Part shown: one piece after another, positions 53,055 to 63,629 of the stretch
Layout: each line of letters begins with the position of its first letter
How positions within the stretch are numbered: the first letter of the stretch is position 1
The notes under the pieces: generated by a model
Seen by the model: only the letters and a program-made list of their open reading frames with translations
The model's database searches: none
What the model was told of the DNA's origin: nothing
Translations under genes and position numbers: made by a program
Assembly: GCF_003668045.3 (NCBI RefSeq)
Contig: NW_023276806.1
Coordinates: 230,312,205 to 230,376,204, forward strand
Length of the DNA: 64,000 bases
Direction: 5' to 3'
Source of the DNA: Cricetulus griseus
Taxonomy: Eukaryota > Chordata > Mammalia > Rodentia > Cricetidae

Positions 53055-54285
53055 GTAGCCTTCTTCTTTTGATTAATTTCTTTTTCATTTATTTTATACA
53101 CTGCTCACAGTTTCTCCGCCTGTCCCCTGCTCCCCATCTTGCTTATACCCCGACCCCATCCACTCCTCCCGTTTCCATTCAGAACGGGGCAGGCCTTCAG
53201 TGAAAGTCAACAAAGCATGGCTATCAAGTTCCGGCAAGACTAACCTCCTCCTCTGCATCAAGGTTGGGCGAGGCAACGCGGCATGGGGAATGGGTTCCCC
53301 AAAGCCAGCTCAAATGCCAAGGACAGGTCGCGATCCCCCTGCTAGGAGCCCCACCAACAGACCAAGCTACGCAACTGTCACACACATGCAGAGGGCCCAG
53401 GTTAGTCCCATGCAGGCTCCCCAGCTGTCAGTCCAGAATCGGTGACCTCCCACTAGTTCAAGTCAGCTGTCTCTGTGGGTTTCTCTGACCTGATCTTGTC
53501 TTATTCATCCCTCCCTCCCTCCCATACAATCCTTCCTCTCTGTCTTTAACTGGACTCCCAGAGCTCAGCCCAGTGCTTGGCTGAGACTGACTACATCTGC
53601 TTCCATCAGTTACTCGATGAAGTCTCTCTGAATTATGGAAGTCACCAATCTGATTACAGGGCAAGGCCAGTCCAGGCACCCTCTCTATTACTGCCAGGCG
53701 GCTTAGCTGGGGTCATTCTTGTGGGTTCCTGGACATTTCCCTGGCACCAGGTTTCCCCCTAACCCCAAAATGCCCCCATTGAGATAATTTTTTCATTGCT
53801 CTCCCCCTCTATCCCCAACCTGCCTAAACCGATCCCTCATGTTCTCGTTCCCCCATCCCCACCCCCACCCCAGTTTACCCAGGAGATCTCTTAGATTTCC
53901 CCTTCCCAGGGAAACCCATGCATCCCTCTTTGGGCCCTCCTTGTTATATAGCTTCTCTGTGGTTATGGATTGGAGTCTAGTTTTCCTTTAGTTTACAGCT
54001 AATATCCACTTATGAGTGAGTACACACCATGTTTGTCTTTCTGGGTCTGGGTTACCTCACTCAGAATAATTTTTTCTAGTTCCATTCATTTGCCTGCAAA
54101 TTTCAGGATGTCATTGTTTTTTTTTTTTTTGTTTTTTTTTCTACTGAGTAATACTCCATTGTGTAGATAAATGTACCACATTTTTAAAATCCATTTTTCA
54201 GGTGAGGGGAATCCAGGTTGTATCCAGGTTCTGACTATTATGAATAACACTGCTATGAACATAGTTGAGCAAATATCCTTGTTGA
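53055..54285 (-). mobile_element. L1 3' region, antisense (left piece)
   Basis: Plus-strand sequence matches antisense L1 3' end and late ORF2: AGCCAGCTCAAATGCC, CCACTAGTTCAAGTCAGCTG, ATGAGTGAGTACACACCATG, then TACTCCATTGTGTAGATAAA and ATGAATAACACTGC. Interrupted at about 54286 by an LTR. Confidence 0.82.
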
Positions 54286-54652
54286 TGGTGGACGTCCTTC
54301 TGTATATGTGTTTCTCTTATTGGTTAATGAATAAAACACTGTTCAGCCAATGAGGCAGGAAGATAGGCAGGTCTAGGAGACAAGGAGAATTCTGGGAAAG
54401 GTAGGCAGGGTGGGCCTGCAACACAGAGTCACCATGTAGGCCATCAAGGGAGTAACAGGTCCGGGAATTCTCTGGTAAGCCAAGACCATGTGGAAATACT
54501 TAGATTGATAGAAATGGGTTGATAATTAAGACAGAGCTAGTCAATAAGAAGCCTAGTCATTGGTCAACAATTTTATAATTAATATAGCATCTGTGTGTTT
54601 ATTTGGGGCTAATGGCTGCAGGACCAGGCCAGGAAAGAAAACAACAACACCT
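54286..54652 (+). mobile_element. Solo LTR inserted in L1 (ERV A LTR-related)
   Basis: Contains TATTGGTTAATGAATAAAAC, AATGGGTTGATAATTAAGAC and GTGTGTTTATTTGGGGC, resembling blocks of the ERV A LTR at 28040-28388. L1 text resumes directly after it. Ends are approximate; a GATGG/TATGG pair may be the target duplication. Confidence 0.7.
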
Positions 54653-54828
54653 TATGGTATGATTAAGTATCCTTTGGGTATAGTTGGGTCTTGAAGTAGA
54701 TTAATTTCCAATTTTCTGAGAAACTGCCATACTGATTTCCAAAGTGTCTGAAAAAGTTTGCACTGAAAAAGTGGAGGAGTGTTCCCCTTACTCCACATCC
54801 TGTCCAACATAGGCTGTCATTAGTGTAT

Positions 54829-54832
<4 letters not shown>
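54653..54832 (-). mobile_element. L1 3' region, antisense (right piece)
   Basis: GTATGATTAAGTATCCTTTG, then GAAACTGCCATACTGATTTC and CTCCACATCCTGTCCAACAT: antisense L1 ORF2 end, continuous with the piece ending at 54285. Confidence 0.82.
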
Positions 54833-54859
<27 letters not shown>

Positions 54860-54878
54860 TTTGTTTATTTTTATTTTT
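54828..54878 (+). repeat. (TTTA)n microsatellite
   Basis: About ten ATTT/TTTA units. Confidence 0.9.
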
Positions 54879-55061
54879 AGGCTAGCCCTATACTTGCAAG
54901 CATCAAACACATCATTTATTTTCTGGGGTTCTCAATGTAAAGTTTAGATAGCTAAATGTCTTTTGTTCGACCCAACAATCTTCACACAAGACATAAAGAA
55001 CATGAGAACAAAGCTATTCATTACTAATGGTGTTAGAGAATAGTTCAGAGCTGTGATTGCT

Positions 55062-55500
55062 GGGAAGGCAAATACTGTATCAGGCCCTTTCTTTTGGGCC
55101 ACCAACCAGCTCCCAAATCATGACAGGGAGACTTATTATTAGTTGTGGGTGCTCAGCCTAGCTTAGGCTCTGTTCTGGCTAGCTCTTTTAACTTAAATTA
55201 ACTTGTTTCTCTTTACTTTTGCCTCAGGGCTTTCTACTTTTCTTTCCTTCTGTGTATCTTACTTTCACTGCCTCTCCATGGCTGCCTGGCTTCTGCCCCA
55301 GACATATACCTCTCTTTCTTCCTCATTCTCTCCTCTTCTCTCTTGTCCCTGTGTAGATTCCTCCTATTTATTCTCTCTGCCTGCCAACCCCACCTGTCCT
55401 TTCTCCTGCCTTGCTATTGACCATTCAGCTCTTTATTAGACCAATCAGGTGCCTTAGGCAGGCAAGGTGAAACAGCAACACATCTTTACATTGTTAAACA
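55062..55500 (-). mobile_element. LTR-like interspersed repeat, antisense
   Basis: GGCCACCAACCAGCTCCCAAAT is the complement-side counterpart of the ATTTGGGAGC block in the ERV A LTR. It also has CTATTGACCATTCAGCTC and CCAATCAGGTGCC. Probably an LTR of the same broad group. Edges uncertain. Confidence 0.6.
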
Positions 55501-55750
55501 AATGCAGCAGAAACAAATGTAACACATCTTTACATGTTAACAAAGGCAGCAGAAACAAAGGTAACACACCTTTGCAAAGTTAAAGTAATATTCCACAACA
55601 TAAACAAATGTAACACACCTTGCAAAGTTAAAGTAATATTCCACAACATAAACAAATGTAACACACCTTTGCAAAGTTAAAGTAATATTCCACAGCATAA
55701 ACAAATGTAACACATATTTGCACAGTTAAAGTAACATTCCATAACACAAC
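55500..55750 (+). repeat. Tandem repeat of about 54 bp at LTR edge
   Basis: Four to five imperfect copies containing GCAAAGTTAAAGTAATATTCC and ACAAATGTAACACACC. Confidence 0.88.
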
Positions 55751-56392
55751 TACAAGAAGATGGCTTTTTACAGGAAGCTTGCTGGGCATAAGAATCCTAT
55801 AGGACCAACCTCATCTCAACTGCTCAATAGTGTTCTTCTATAGGATGACTTGGCTGTTTTGTATCGCATTTCTCTGCGAACTTTAGAATCAGCTCATTAC
55901 CTACTGAGGGTTCATTTGAGACTCTGCTGGAAGTTACATGTATCTTTTGGGACATTGCCATGATAGCAATGTAGTCTTCCAGTCCATGAACTTGGTGTGT
56001 CTGCTAATTTTTATTTTAACTTCCTTCAATAGCATCCTGTAGTCTTTAGAGTATTAATTAGTTTAGCACTTCCTTTGTTAAATTTGTTACCATTGTAAAT
56101 AGAATATTTTTCTTGATTTCATTGTTTGGGTCATTCAAGTGCACAGTGCAATTAATATTAATTTTTATTGAAATTAGTTTTCAGACATTTCCTTTTTTTC
56201 TGTAGTAATTGTCAATTGCTGGAATGACTGATGGCAACATAATTAAAAAATTAGCGATTGCTAATATTTACCTTGTCCCAGGAACCAGCTGGGTGCTAAC
56301 ATGGAGATCATGTAATTCAACCCACCCATTTTATTATAGTCATGAAGAAATAAAGTGAGAACACTAAAAAACTTGAGCAAATGATGCCAAAT
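55751..56392. other. Probable L1-derived or unclassified AT-rich DNA
   Basis: Parts (for example TTTTGTATCGCATTTCTCTG and TCCTTTGTTAAATTTGTTAC) have an antisense L1 ORF2 flavour, but I cannot align them by eye with confidence. Confidence 0.35.
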
Positions 56393-56541
56393 GTAGCTGG
56401 GCGTTGGTGGTGCACGCCTTTAATCCCAGCACTCGGGAGGCAGAGGCAGGCGGATCTCTGTGAGTTCGAGGCCAGCCTGGTCTTCAGAGCGAGTGCCAGG
56501 ATAGGCTCCAAAGCCACAGAGAAACCCTGTCTCGGAAAAAA
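56393..56541 (+). mobile_element. B1 SINE, cricetid-type, well preserved
   Basis: GCTGGGCGTTGGTGGTGCAC, CGGGAGGCAGAGGCAGGCGG and the tail GAGTGCCAGGATAGGCTCC; short A tail. The best-preserved B1 in the window. Confidence 0.95.
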
Positions 56542-56741
56542 AATGCCAAATGTAAATATCTTTCTTGTGGATATAGTATTCTTCTATCCTCTTCCATAAT
56601 TACAACTGAGTTGTAGAGTAACTTGTCAGGTGGAGTATCCCCTTTTATTGGATGGTACCAGCGGGGAAACACTGCATTCCAGATGTGGTGAACTCACAAA
56701 ATGAAGGTTTATAGGACTTTTGTCCAGACAAAGTTATGTTT

Positions 56742-56957
56742 TTTTAAAATTTATTTTCACTTTACATGTATGAGTATTTTTCCTGTATGTATGTTTATGT
56801 ACTACATGCATGTAGAGCCCAAGGAGGCCCCAGGGGGAGTTAAGTCCCCTGTCATTGGAGTTGCAGATGGTTCTGAGCTGCCTTGTGGGTTCCTGGAATC
56901 AGACCCAGGTCCTCTGGAAAAGCAATCAGTGCTCTTAGCCATCTCTTCAGCCCCCCA
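56742..56957 (-). mobile_element. B2 SINE, antisense
   Basis: The minus strand begins GGGGCTGAAGAGATGGCTAA and ends in a T/A-rich tail. Confidence 0.9.
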
Positions 56958-57575
56958 AACTAACATTTTTCTTTTTTAAATTCCTAGAATTTAAATTTAG
57001 GTAGAACTGGGTTTGAACTATATAAAAAAAAATCCTTGGATCACTAAAGATGATTAATTCTTAGTGTCATATCCGGCTAATTAATTTTAAAATATTTATT
57101 CAGTACCAGAAACTGTCATGGATACTAAAGATCCAACAGATGACAAAATACAATAAAAGATTTCTTGGGGGGGGGCAAATAAAGATTTCTTGTGGGAATG
57201 AGCTGGGATGGGAGCGTGGGCATGGCTGGCCCGCGGTAACACGACTTCCCCTCGCCGTGTCTCATGACAGTCAGGCGTGACCACCCCGGCGCCCAAGCAT
57301 CACTAGCAGGGAGCCTCTGGCGTCACCGTCACTCCCTTCCCCTAACGCTGACCAGGGACTTCCCTCAGATGCACGAAGAATGTCTGATGTCCATCCCACC
57401 CCGCTAATGGCACATACGAAACCCTCCCTCTCTGCTCGCTTCGCAGCCCAAGCTGCGACCCTGCCTTTCCGCACCGCAGACCTTCCTTTTCCCCACCCGC
57501 TCGCCCGCTCGCCGCCGCCACCTCCTGTTCCTCTCCTTAGACACTTTTACACACTCTCCAGACCTGCTTCAGCTC

Positions 57576-57640
57576 AGACCTTCTTAGCAGACACGTCTGC
57601 TGGAAACAAGTGACGCCGCTTCTCTCTCTGTTCCTATTGG
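57576..57640 (+). promoter_or_regulatory. SXY-like module 2 (intergenic)
   Basis: S-like AGACCTTCTTAGCAG starting 57576, X1 CTGGAAACAAG at 57600, X2-like GTGACGCC, Y CTATTGG at 57634-57640. S to X (24 bp) and X to ATTGG (36 bp) equal the classical arrangement. It lies in a locally CpG-richer stretch (about 57230-57760). Confidence 0.78.
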
Positions 57641-58335
57641 TCGAAGGAAAGCCCGCCCCGACGGGGGTTTCCAAAAAGGTTTCTCACTCCGAAAATGCGT
57701 CGGTGCAGAAAATGCTGGGCTGCTTTCCCAAACAGGAACTAGCTAGCCAGAACTGAGACCGTGAGGGGGAGTCTGGGTTTGAGTGGGGGCCGTGGGGGCC
57801 TCCGCTGAGGAAGAAAAGGAAAGGCACGGGGTGCAGGAGTGCGTGGGGGGGGGGGAGGAAGAGGAAGGAAAGACCAATCTCAGAAGGATTATCTTTCTCT
57901 ATTCTTCGAGTTATATTTTCTAGTACAATTATGAGAATATTGGCTACTCAGTTAATCCAAACCCTCGGCTCCACCTGTCACTCCGTTAGCCTTACAGCTT
58001 TTTTTTTTTTTTTTTTTTTTTCCTCTCAGAGGAATACGAGATGCAGGCCACTAATATAGAAGACAGGGCAGCTTCGTTGGCTCATTATGTCAGGAATGCG
58101 CGGCACTGTTGTGGGTGGCGACGGTGCAGATGTGTGCTGGGGAAGTGGGGCCGAGCAGACAAAGAGAGACAGAGACAGAGAGAGCCCACCCAGCAGTATT
58201 CCTTGTGTAACAGCTTCTCAGGAGAGCTAAGAACTTACTAAGGGGTCAGGTGACAACCTCCTATGTCCCCAACAATGGGTCAGGTGATACCTATGTCCCC
58301 AACAAAGGCTCCAACCAGCTCTCATGTCTTTACTT
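57641..58335. other. Downstream of SXY module 2, no gene seen
   Basis: G-rich runs near 57845 and a poly(T) tract at about 57999-58021. No class II exon was recognised. Confidence 0.4.
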
Positions 58336-58339
58336 TCTT

Positions 58340-58487
58340 GTTTGTCTCTAGACAGGGTCTCATTCTGTAGCCCAGGCTGTCCTAGAACTCACTATATAGC
58401 CCAGGCTGGCCTGGAACCAGGCCACAAGCCTTCTGTCTCAACCTCCCAACTAATAGGGTTACAGTGGTGAGCCACCACGGCTGGCTT
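58340..58487 (-). mobile_element. B1 SINE (older type), antisense
   Basis: AGACAGGGTCTCATTCTGTA, CCCAGGCTGTCCTAGAACTC and a GTGAGCCACCACGGCTGGC end on plus. It has a duplicated CCCAGGCTG block. Confidence 0.88.
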
Positions 58488-58888
58488 GTCTTCACTTCTT
58501 AAAGGTCCACAGTGTCTTTTGACACCACCCTCCTGGGGACCCGGCCTTCAGTTTGATAGATGCCTTGGGGGTTTCCCACTCCTCGCAGCTGCAGCACCAA
58601 CCCTGGGTTCTGATGTTTACAGACGCTCATCTAAGCTCAACTCCTTCCTAAGGAAGCGACCATTCTAAGGATGCTCACATGAAAGACCTCTCCTTATCCC
58701 AAGTCGTCTGCAGTCAGCGCCTCTCCCCACCTCCACCCAAGGCTTCCCAGACCCCTCCCCCAAGCCTGCTCTTGCTCAGATAGCTCAGGCCTGAGCCAAG
58801 CCACACCCTCCTCTCTGCTTCAGGCCTCACTATGCAAATGAGCTCCTTCAAGTGTTCCATCGTGCTATGGTCTGTGAATATGCTCTTT
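58488..58888. other. Intergenic, no gene seen
   Basis: Unique-looking, C-rich. No feature recognised. Confidence 0.35.
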
Positions 58889-58938
58889 CTATTCTATTCT
58901 ATTCTATTCTATTCTATTCTATTCTATTCTATTCTATT
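58889..58938 (+). repeat. (TTCTA)n pentanucleotide microsatellite
   Basis: About ten perfect TATTC/TTCTA units, directly at the 3' tail of an antisense B2. Confidence 0.95.
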
Positions 58939-59137
58939 GGGTGGAAGTGTTTGCCTGCATGTATGTCTGTGTACCACATGAGTACCTGGTACCTTCAGAG
59001 TTCAGGAGAGGACATCAGATTCCCTGGAATGGGATGGTTACAGATTGTTGTGAGCCACCACGTGGGTGCCGGGAACTGAACCCGGGTCCTCTGCAGGAGC
59101 GGCCAGTGCTCTTAACTACCGGCCCATCTCTCCATAT
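58939..59137 (-). mobile_element. B2 SINE, antisense
   Basis: The plus strand shows GAGCCACCACGTGGGTGCCG, ACTGAACCCGGGTCCTCTGC and CCAGTGCTCTTAACTACCG. Confidence 0.9.
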
Positions 59138-59217
59138 CTCTCTACTATTCTTAAATGTTAGTTCAAAATAGTAGTAATTTGAATTTTCATTGTAATTTAT
59201 AAATACCTATAGTTTAA

Positions 59218-59263
59218 AGCTTTTATTTCATTTTTATCTATGTGCGTGTTTGCATGCATGTAT

Positions 59264-59354
<91 letters not shown>

Positions 59355-59480
59355 CCTGGAGCTATAGTTACAGGCAGTTTTAGAGTTGTGAGCCACTGGA
59401 AGTGAGTGTTGGCAACTGAACTCTGACTGTCTGCAAGAGTAGCAAGCACCCTTAACCACTGAGCCACCTCTCCAGCCCCC
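59218..59480 (-). mobile_element. B2 SINE, antisense, with internal microsatellite
   Basis: The 5' B2 end reads on plus as CTTAACCACTGAGCCACCTC then TCCAGCCCC. Its 3' part holds (TG)n(AG)n at about 59267-59350. Confidence 0.88.
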
Positions 59481-59529
59481 ATTAATGCTGATGCTCAGGT
59501 GTAATGAATGATTTATGTATGATACTTTT

Positions 59530-59694
59530 CTTAGTCAGTTCCATTGCTGTGAAGAGACACCATGACCATGGCAACTCCTTTAAAGGAAAGCATTTGATTG
59601 GGGCTTAGAAGTTTAGTCCATTATCATGGTGGGAAGAATGGTGGTATGCAGGCAGACACGGTAGCTGAGAGCTCTACATCTGGATCCCAAGGCA

Positions 59695-59748
<54 letters not shown>

Positions 59749-59831
59749 CAGACAGAGAGACAGAGACAGAGAGACAGAGACAGAGAGAGAGAGACAGAGA
59801 GAGAGAGAGACAGAGAGAGAGACAGAGAGAC

Positions 59832-59870
<39 letters not shown>

Positions 59871-60092
59871 GACAGACAGAGACAGAGAGAAGGAGGGAGG
59901 GAGAGGGAGGATACTGGGCCTGGTTTGAGCTTTTGAAACCCCAAGCACACCCCAGTGACACACTTCCTCCCTCAAGGACACATCTGCTCCAAAGGGCCAT
60001 GCCACATCCCTCTCAATTAGCATCACTCCCTAATGACCAAGCATTCAGATCTCTGAGCCTATGGGGCTATCCCTATTCAAGCCACCACAATA
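59530..60092 (+). mobile_element. Rodent interspersed repeat with internal (GA)n
   Basis: TTGCTGTGAAGAGACACCAT, TTTAGTCCATTATCATGGTG, TGACACACTTCCTCC and CCTATTCAAGCCACCA are blocks of a very common rodent repeat. It is split by about 190 bp of GAGA/GACA simple repeat (59700-59890). Family name not certain. Confidence 0.75.
59700..59890 (+). repeat. (GA)n/(GACA)n purine-rich microsatellite
   Basis: A purine-rich tract of GAGA and GACAGA units; Arg/Glu-rich and Ser/Leu-rich open frames in it are artefacts. Confidence 0.95.
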
Positions 60093-60975
60093 CTTAATTA
60101 TGATTTATGTATAGGAAACAATTGATAGTTACTGCTTTTGAGACAGGTGTCTTTCCAGGAGCCAAGGGACAGTATACAAGGAGCACAGGGCCTCAGGCTG
60201 CTAGTCGTATCCAGGGAGCAGGCAGGAGCCAGAGTGCCCGGCCAGGAGGTGGGCCAGGCCATACCCCTCAATGGAATACTGTCTGTGTCCCTCCTCCCTC
60301 AGCTAAACACACAGCCTCCTGAAACAGCAGCTGGGGACCAAGTCCTCAAGCACAGGAGCCTGGGAGACAAAGGAGAGCAGAGTGGACAGGAAGAGCCATG
60401 CTGGCCGTCTGTGTTCCTTGCTGGCTTTAGGTCTGCATGGGTCTATGGACATTGGGACAGCAAAGAACAAATTGTGCATTAATTTCTTCTATTCACAAGT
60501 TCTATTTCACTATATGGTGCTAAAAATTTAAAACATTTCATTTCTGGTCACTTCTCAGTAATTCAGCATTTAGTAAGTTTTCCGGGGGGCTCAGGCTGTC
60601 TTAGTGTGCTCAGTTTGTGGTGGTCCGTGGGACGCAGTGTGATGGCTCCACTCTCTACTGTGCTGCCGTGAGATCAGAAGGTGTCTGGCTCCCTAACTCA
60701 GACTCTGGTAGAAAGTAAATCTAAGTAAATTCATTCCCTGAGACAGGAGTTTGAGCAAGAGCCTGTGGCGGTCACAGCTGAGGCATCAGGCCTTTCATGG
60801 GCCCAGTGAGACTCAGCATCATTCTGTATATTTACGTTAACGGCCGGCTCTTCCAGCTTCGCCCCACCTTTGCACTACTCAGCAAACACTCTTTTCTCAC
60901 TGGGCACACATTCATGTCCTAATTCTGCAACTGAAGGAAATTCTCAGCCTTAACAAACATCAACGGGGGGGGGGG
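60093..60975. other. Intergenic, no gene seen
   Basis: Unique-looking DNA with no family resemblance in any frame. Confidence 0.35.
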
Positions 60976-60984
60976 GCCTGGGAG

Positions 60985-61048
60985 CAGGGCTAGGGATAGA
61001 GTGCTCGCCCAGCATGTGTGAGGCTCCAAGTCTAATCCCCAACATGAA
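60985..61048 (+). mobile_element. ID-type SINE, diverged
   Basis: GGGCTAGGGATAGAGTGCTC, GCCCAGCATGTGTGAGGCTC and a TCTAATCCCCAACA end. Confidence 0.7.
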
Positions 61049-61098
61049 ACAATGTTATCATCAACTACCTCACCCTAGTTTCTCCCAAGATTCACAAA

Positions 61099-61163
61099 AG
61101 ACCTTCTGGCCACCAGTGTCTGCTGGAGACAGCTGACGCTACCTCACCCTTCATTCCCATTGG
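61099..61163 (+). promoter_or_regulatory. SXY-like module 3 (intergenic)
   Basis: S-like AGACCTTCTGGCC from 61099, X1 CTGGAGACAG at 61123, X2-like CTGACGCT, Y CCCATTGG ending 61163. S to X is 24 bp and X to ATTGG is 36 bp, identical to module 2 and the alpha promoter. Downstream CAGTGCCAGATGCAGCAG and GGCGGTGAAT parallel module 1. Confidence 0.8.
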
Positions 61164-62220
61164 TGGAGAAGAGAAACCTGAGAAAGGGGGGAACTTCCAG
61201 TAAGAGCTCTCGCCAGTGCCAGATGCAGCAGTGGGCATCAGTATTTTCTGGCGGTGAATGTTTAGACCTGGGAGTGTGTACGAGAGAGAAAGACCGTGTT
61301 TCCCTCTCTATAAGACTCAGTCCCCCCCCCCCCCCATTACTGCTTAAATTGCCTCTGTTTGGGTTTCCTGGAGACGGATTCCTTACTTCCTCTCCTATCC
61401 TCAGTCCCCACCCTTGGGAAAAGCCTGGCCTGGCTCCTGCTTGTTGAGGGATCCAGGCTCCTGCTTGTTCCCGGCTCCCGACAAAAGCTCCCCTCCATCA
61501 GCCATGGGAACCAAAAACACCCCGACACCCATCCCCATTCCTGTCAATGCCATGGCTGAGGTGACTTCCTTGTCTGACTAGACTTTGCTGACCTTGGCCC
61601 AGGAGCCACCTTGGCTAACTTTCCCCACTTTGTCAACCTTCTGTGACCCATGTGCAGAGTATAACACCGGCTTCCCCGGAGACCACAGAAAATGTGAGGC
61701 TTGTTCATTGTGAACATTTTGGAGGGCTTTAAAAAATACTTAGGACAAAATTTAACTTATTTTATTTACTGTGATAAAGCATATATTACTGTATTTAAGT
61801 TGGTGATTATTTAATATTTACTTATTTTGTGTGTGTGTGCACGCACACATATGACATGATGATGAACAAAATCTTTGTTTTAATGTTTGTCACAACATAG
61901 TGACTCAGTGGCTTCTAGATCCCAATTAATGTCTGATTACTCCACGATGTCAGCGGGTGTGTGCTGGGCTTACTGAAATATGACACAGAGGATGACATGG
62001 TGATGGTAGGGGCTTACTCTCCCCTAACCTTATTTTATAAAATGTTTAAGTTGATTTTATTTAGGCAAAATGTCATTAATGTGAATAACTGTTATTCATT
62101 TCTTGTTGTCAGTTAAAAGATTATTAGTCATCTAGTGTGGACCAACGGTAAATACTAAAATACTTCATTTATTTTTAATTAAACAACATTCTGGAGGCTC
62201 TACTTACAGGATGGACTGGA
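61164..62220. other. Downstream of SXY module 3, no gene seen
   Basis: A C-run at about 61322-61335; AT-rich from 61720. No class II leader or exon found. Confidence 0.4.
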
Positions 62221-62224
62221 ATGA

Positions 62225-62622
62225 TGGGGTCCACAGGCTTATTAATGTCTCTGTGGGTGTGTGTGTTTGCAGGTGTGTATGTGCAGGCATGTGAGAGCAT
62301 GTGTGTGCATGTATGGATGTGTGTGTGTCTCTGTGTGTGTGTATGAATATGTGTGTGGGGGCATGTGGAAGCCAGAGGTCAGACTCTGTTGTCCTTTCTC
62401 GGGTACCACTAACCTCATTCTTTGAGACAGGGTCTGTCACAGAGACCTAGAGCTTTTAGGCTGTCAGGTCACTGAGCCCCCAGGACCCTCCTGTCTCAGC
62501 CACTCCATTGCTGGGACTAAAGGACAATATGCCTGTCTTTTATGTGGATTCTGGGTACCTCCACTCAGGCCCTCACGCTTGTATGATTTGCATATTTCCA
62601 ACTGAGCCATTTCCAGCCACAG
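62225..62622 (-). mobile_element. B4/RSINE-like SINE with GT-rich end, antisense
   Basis: GTGGAAGCCAGAGGTCAGAC, TTTGAGACAGGGTCTGTCAC and AACTGAGCCATTTCCAGCC on plus; a GT-rich tail at 62250-62365. Confidence 0.65.
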
Positions 62623-62692
62623 GTTGGTCAGTTTCTACAGTGTCCACACCACATGGAATTACTGGATGAGACATGCTGCGATATGTCACCAA

Positions 62693-62694
<2 letters not shown>

Positions 62695-62726
<32 letters not shown>

Positions 62727-62741
62727 GTCTCTCTCTCTCTG

Positions 62742-62775
<34 letters not shown>

Positions 62776-62776
62776 A
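62695..62776 (+). repeat. (CT)n/(TCTG)n microsatellite
   Basis: About 80 bp of CTCT and CTGT units. Confidence 0.95.
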
Positions 62777-62837
62777 ATATATGTAGAAATCTAAAGCATT
62801 AACAATCTTCCACCTGGGCCTTTTAGAACAACAAGTC

Positions 62838-63003
62838 TGTAATCTCAGTTAGTCCAGAGGGTAAGGCAGGAGGGTCACAAGTTCAAGGCCAACCTGGGTA
62901 ACTAATAAATTCTTCATCAAAGTAGAGAGAGGTCTGGGCTGTAGCTCAGTGGCAGGCACTTGCCCAGCATGCATGAGGTCATAAGTCCAACCCCTAGCAC
63001 TTT
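62838..63003 (+). mobile_element. B4-type SINE (B1-like head plus ID-like part)
   Basis: A B1-like AGGCAGGAGGGTCACAAGTT then GGCCAACCTGGG block, followed by an ID-like GGGCTGTAGCTCAGTGGCAG and CATGCATGAGGTC block. Confidence 0.75.
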
Positions 63004-63429
63004 GATCTGCCCAGTGTGAGCTCTGAACTCTAAGGTGGTGGATGCGTTGCCATGGTGAGGTGATGGGTGATTTAGATAAAAAGGAAATCAACACTCTTCC
63101 CTGTTCTATTTTAATCTTCACAGCTTTGAGAATTCCAGTTCCCTCCCTGAGCGTCCACAGCTGTCCTGCATCACAGGGTGTTGTGCTAAAGATATAAAAC
63201 AGGTAAACTAGATCAAAGACATCAGGAAAAGGAGCCCCGCCTCCAGCTGACAACCGCAGAGATGAGCACATCCCCCAGGGCTGCACACCAAGTCAGAGGA
63301 CTGCTTCAGTCCAGATCCAGTTCTGCCTCACACTCCCCACTCCCCAGACTCTCGCTCTCAGGATTCAACCTGGCAGGGCCCCACCCTCTGCCCCCAGGAT
63401 ATCCAGCCTCTGCTTTGAGTGTCTCCCTT

Positions 63430-63545
63430 GAGGACTGGGCTGTGATGACCACAGGGACCCTAGACTGAGCTTCTGGAGGCACCACTGAGATCAGCAACAG
63501 TTCAGGGACCAGGCTGGAACCCCCCCCCCCCCCATCTCCTCCCGC
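63430..63545 (-). pseudogene. Possible relic of a class II beta leader exon
   Basis: Downstream of SXY module 4 on the minus strand a frame reads VPELLLISVVPPEA, which vaguely resembles E-beta-type leaders (a short Leu-rich core followed by PP). A 13-base G run sits just before it, so any start is disrupted. No beta1 exon follows in the window. Speculative. Confidence 0.22.
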
Positions 63546-63629
63546 TATTAGGGCCACACCAAGACTATCCTTCAGTTTCCTTTAGTTTGTCAGACATTTC
63601 CCTCATGGAGGAAGTGCAGATTCCACTGT

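Noticed and set aside
59598..60026. Arg/Glu-rich and Ser/Leu-rich frames
   Set aside because: Translation of a GA/GACA simple repeat inside a dispersed repeat.
60138..60482. 114-codon plus-strand frame
   Set aside because: No family similarity, no splice context and a repeat-rich setting.
63306..63557. 83-codon minus-strand frame as a functional class II leader exon
   Set aside because: Only about ten residues resemble a leader, the G run disrupts the start and no beta1 exon follows; kept only as a low-confidence relic.
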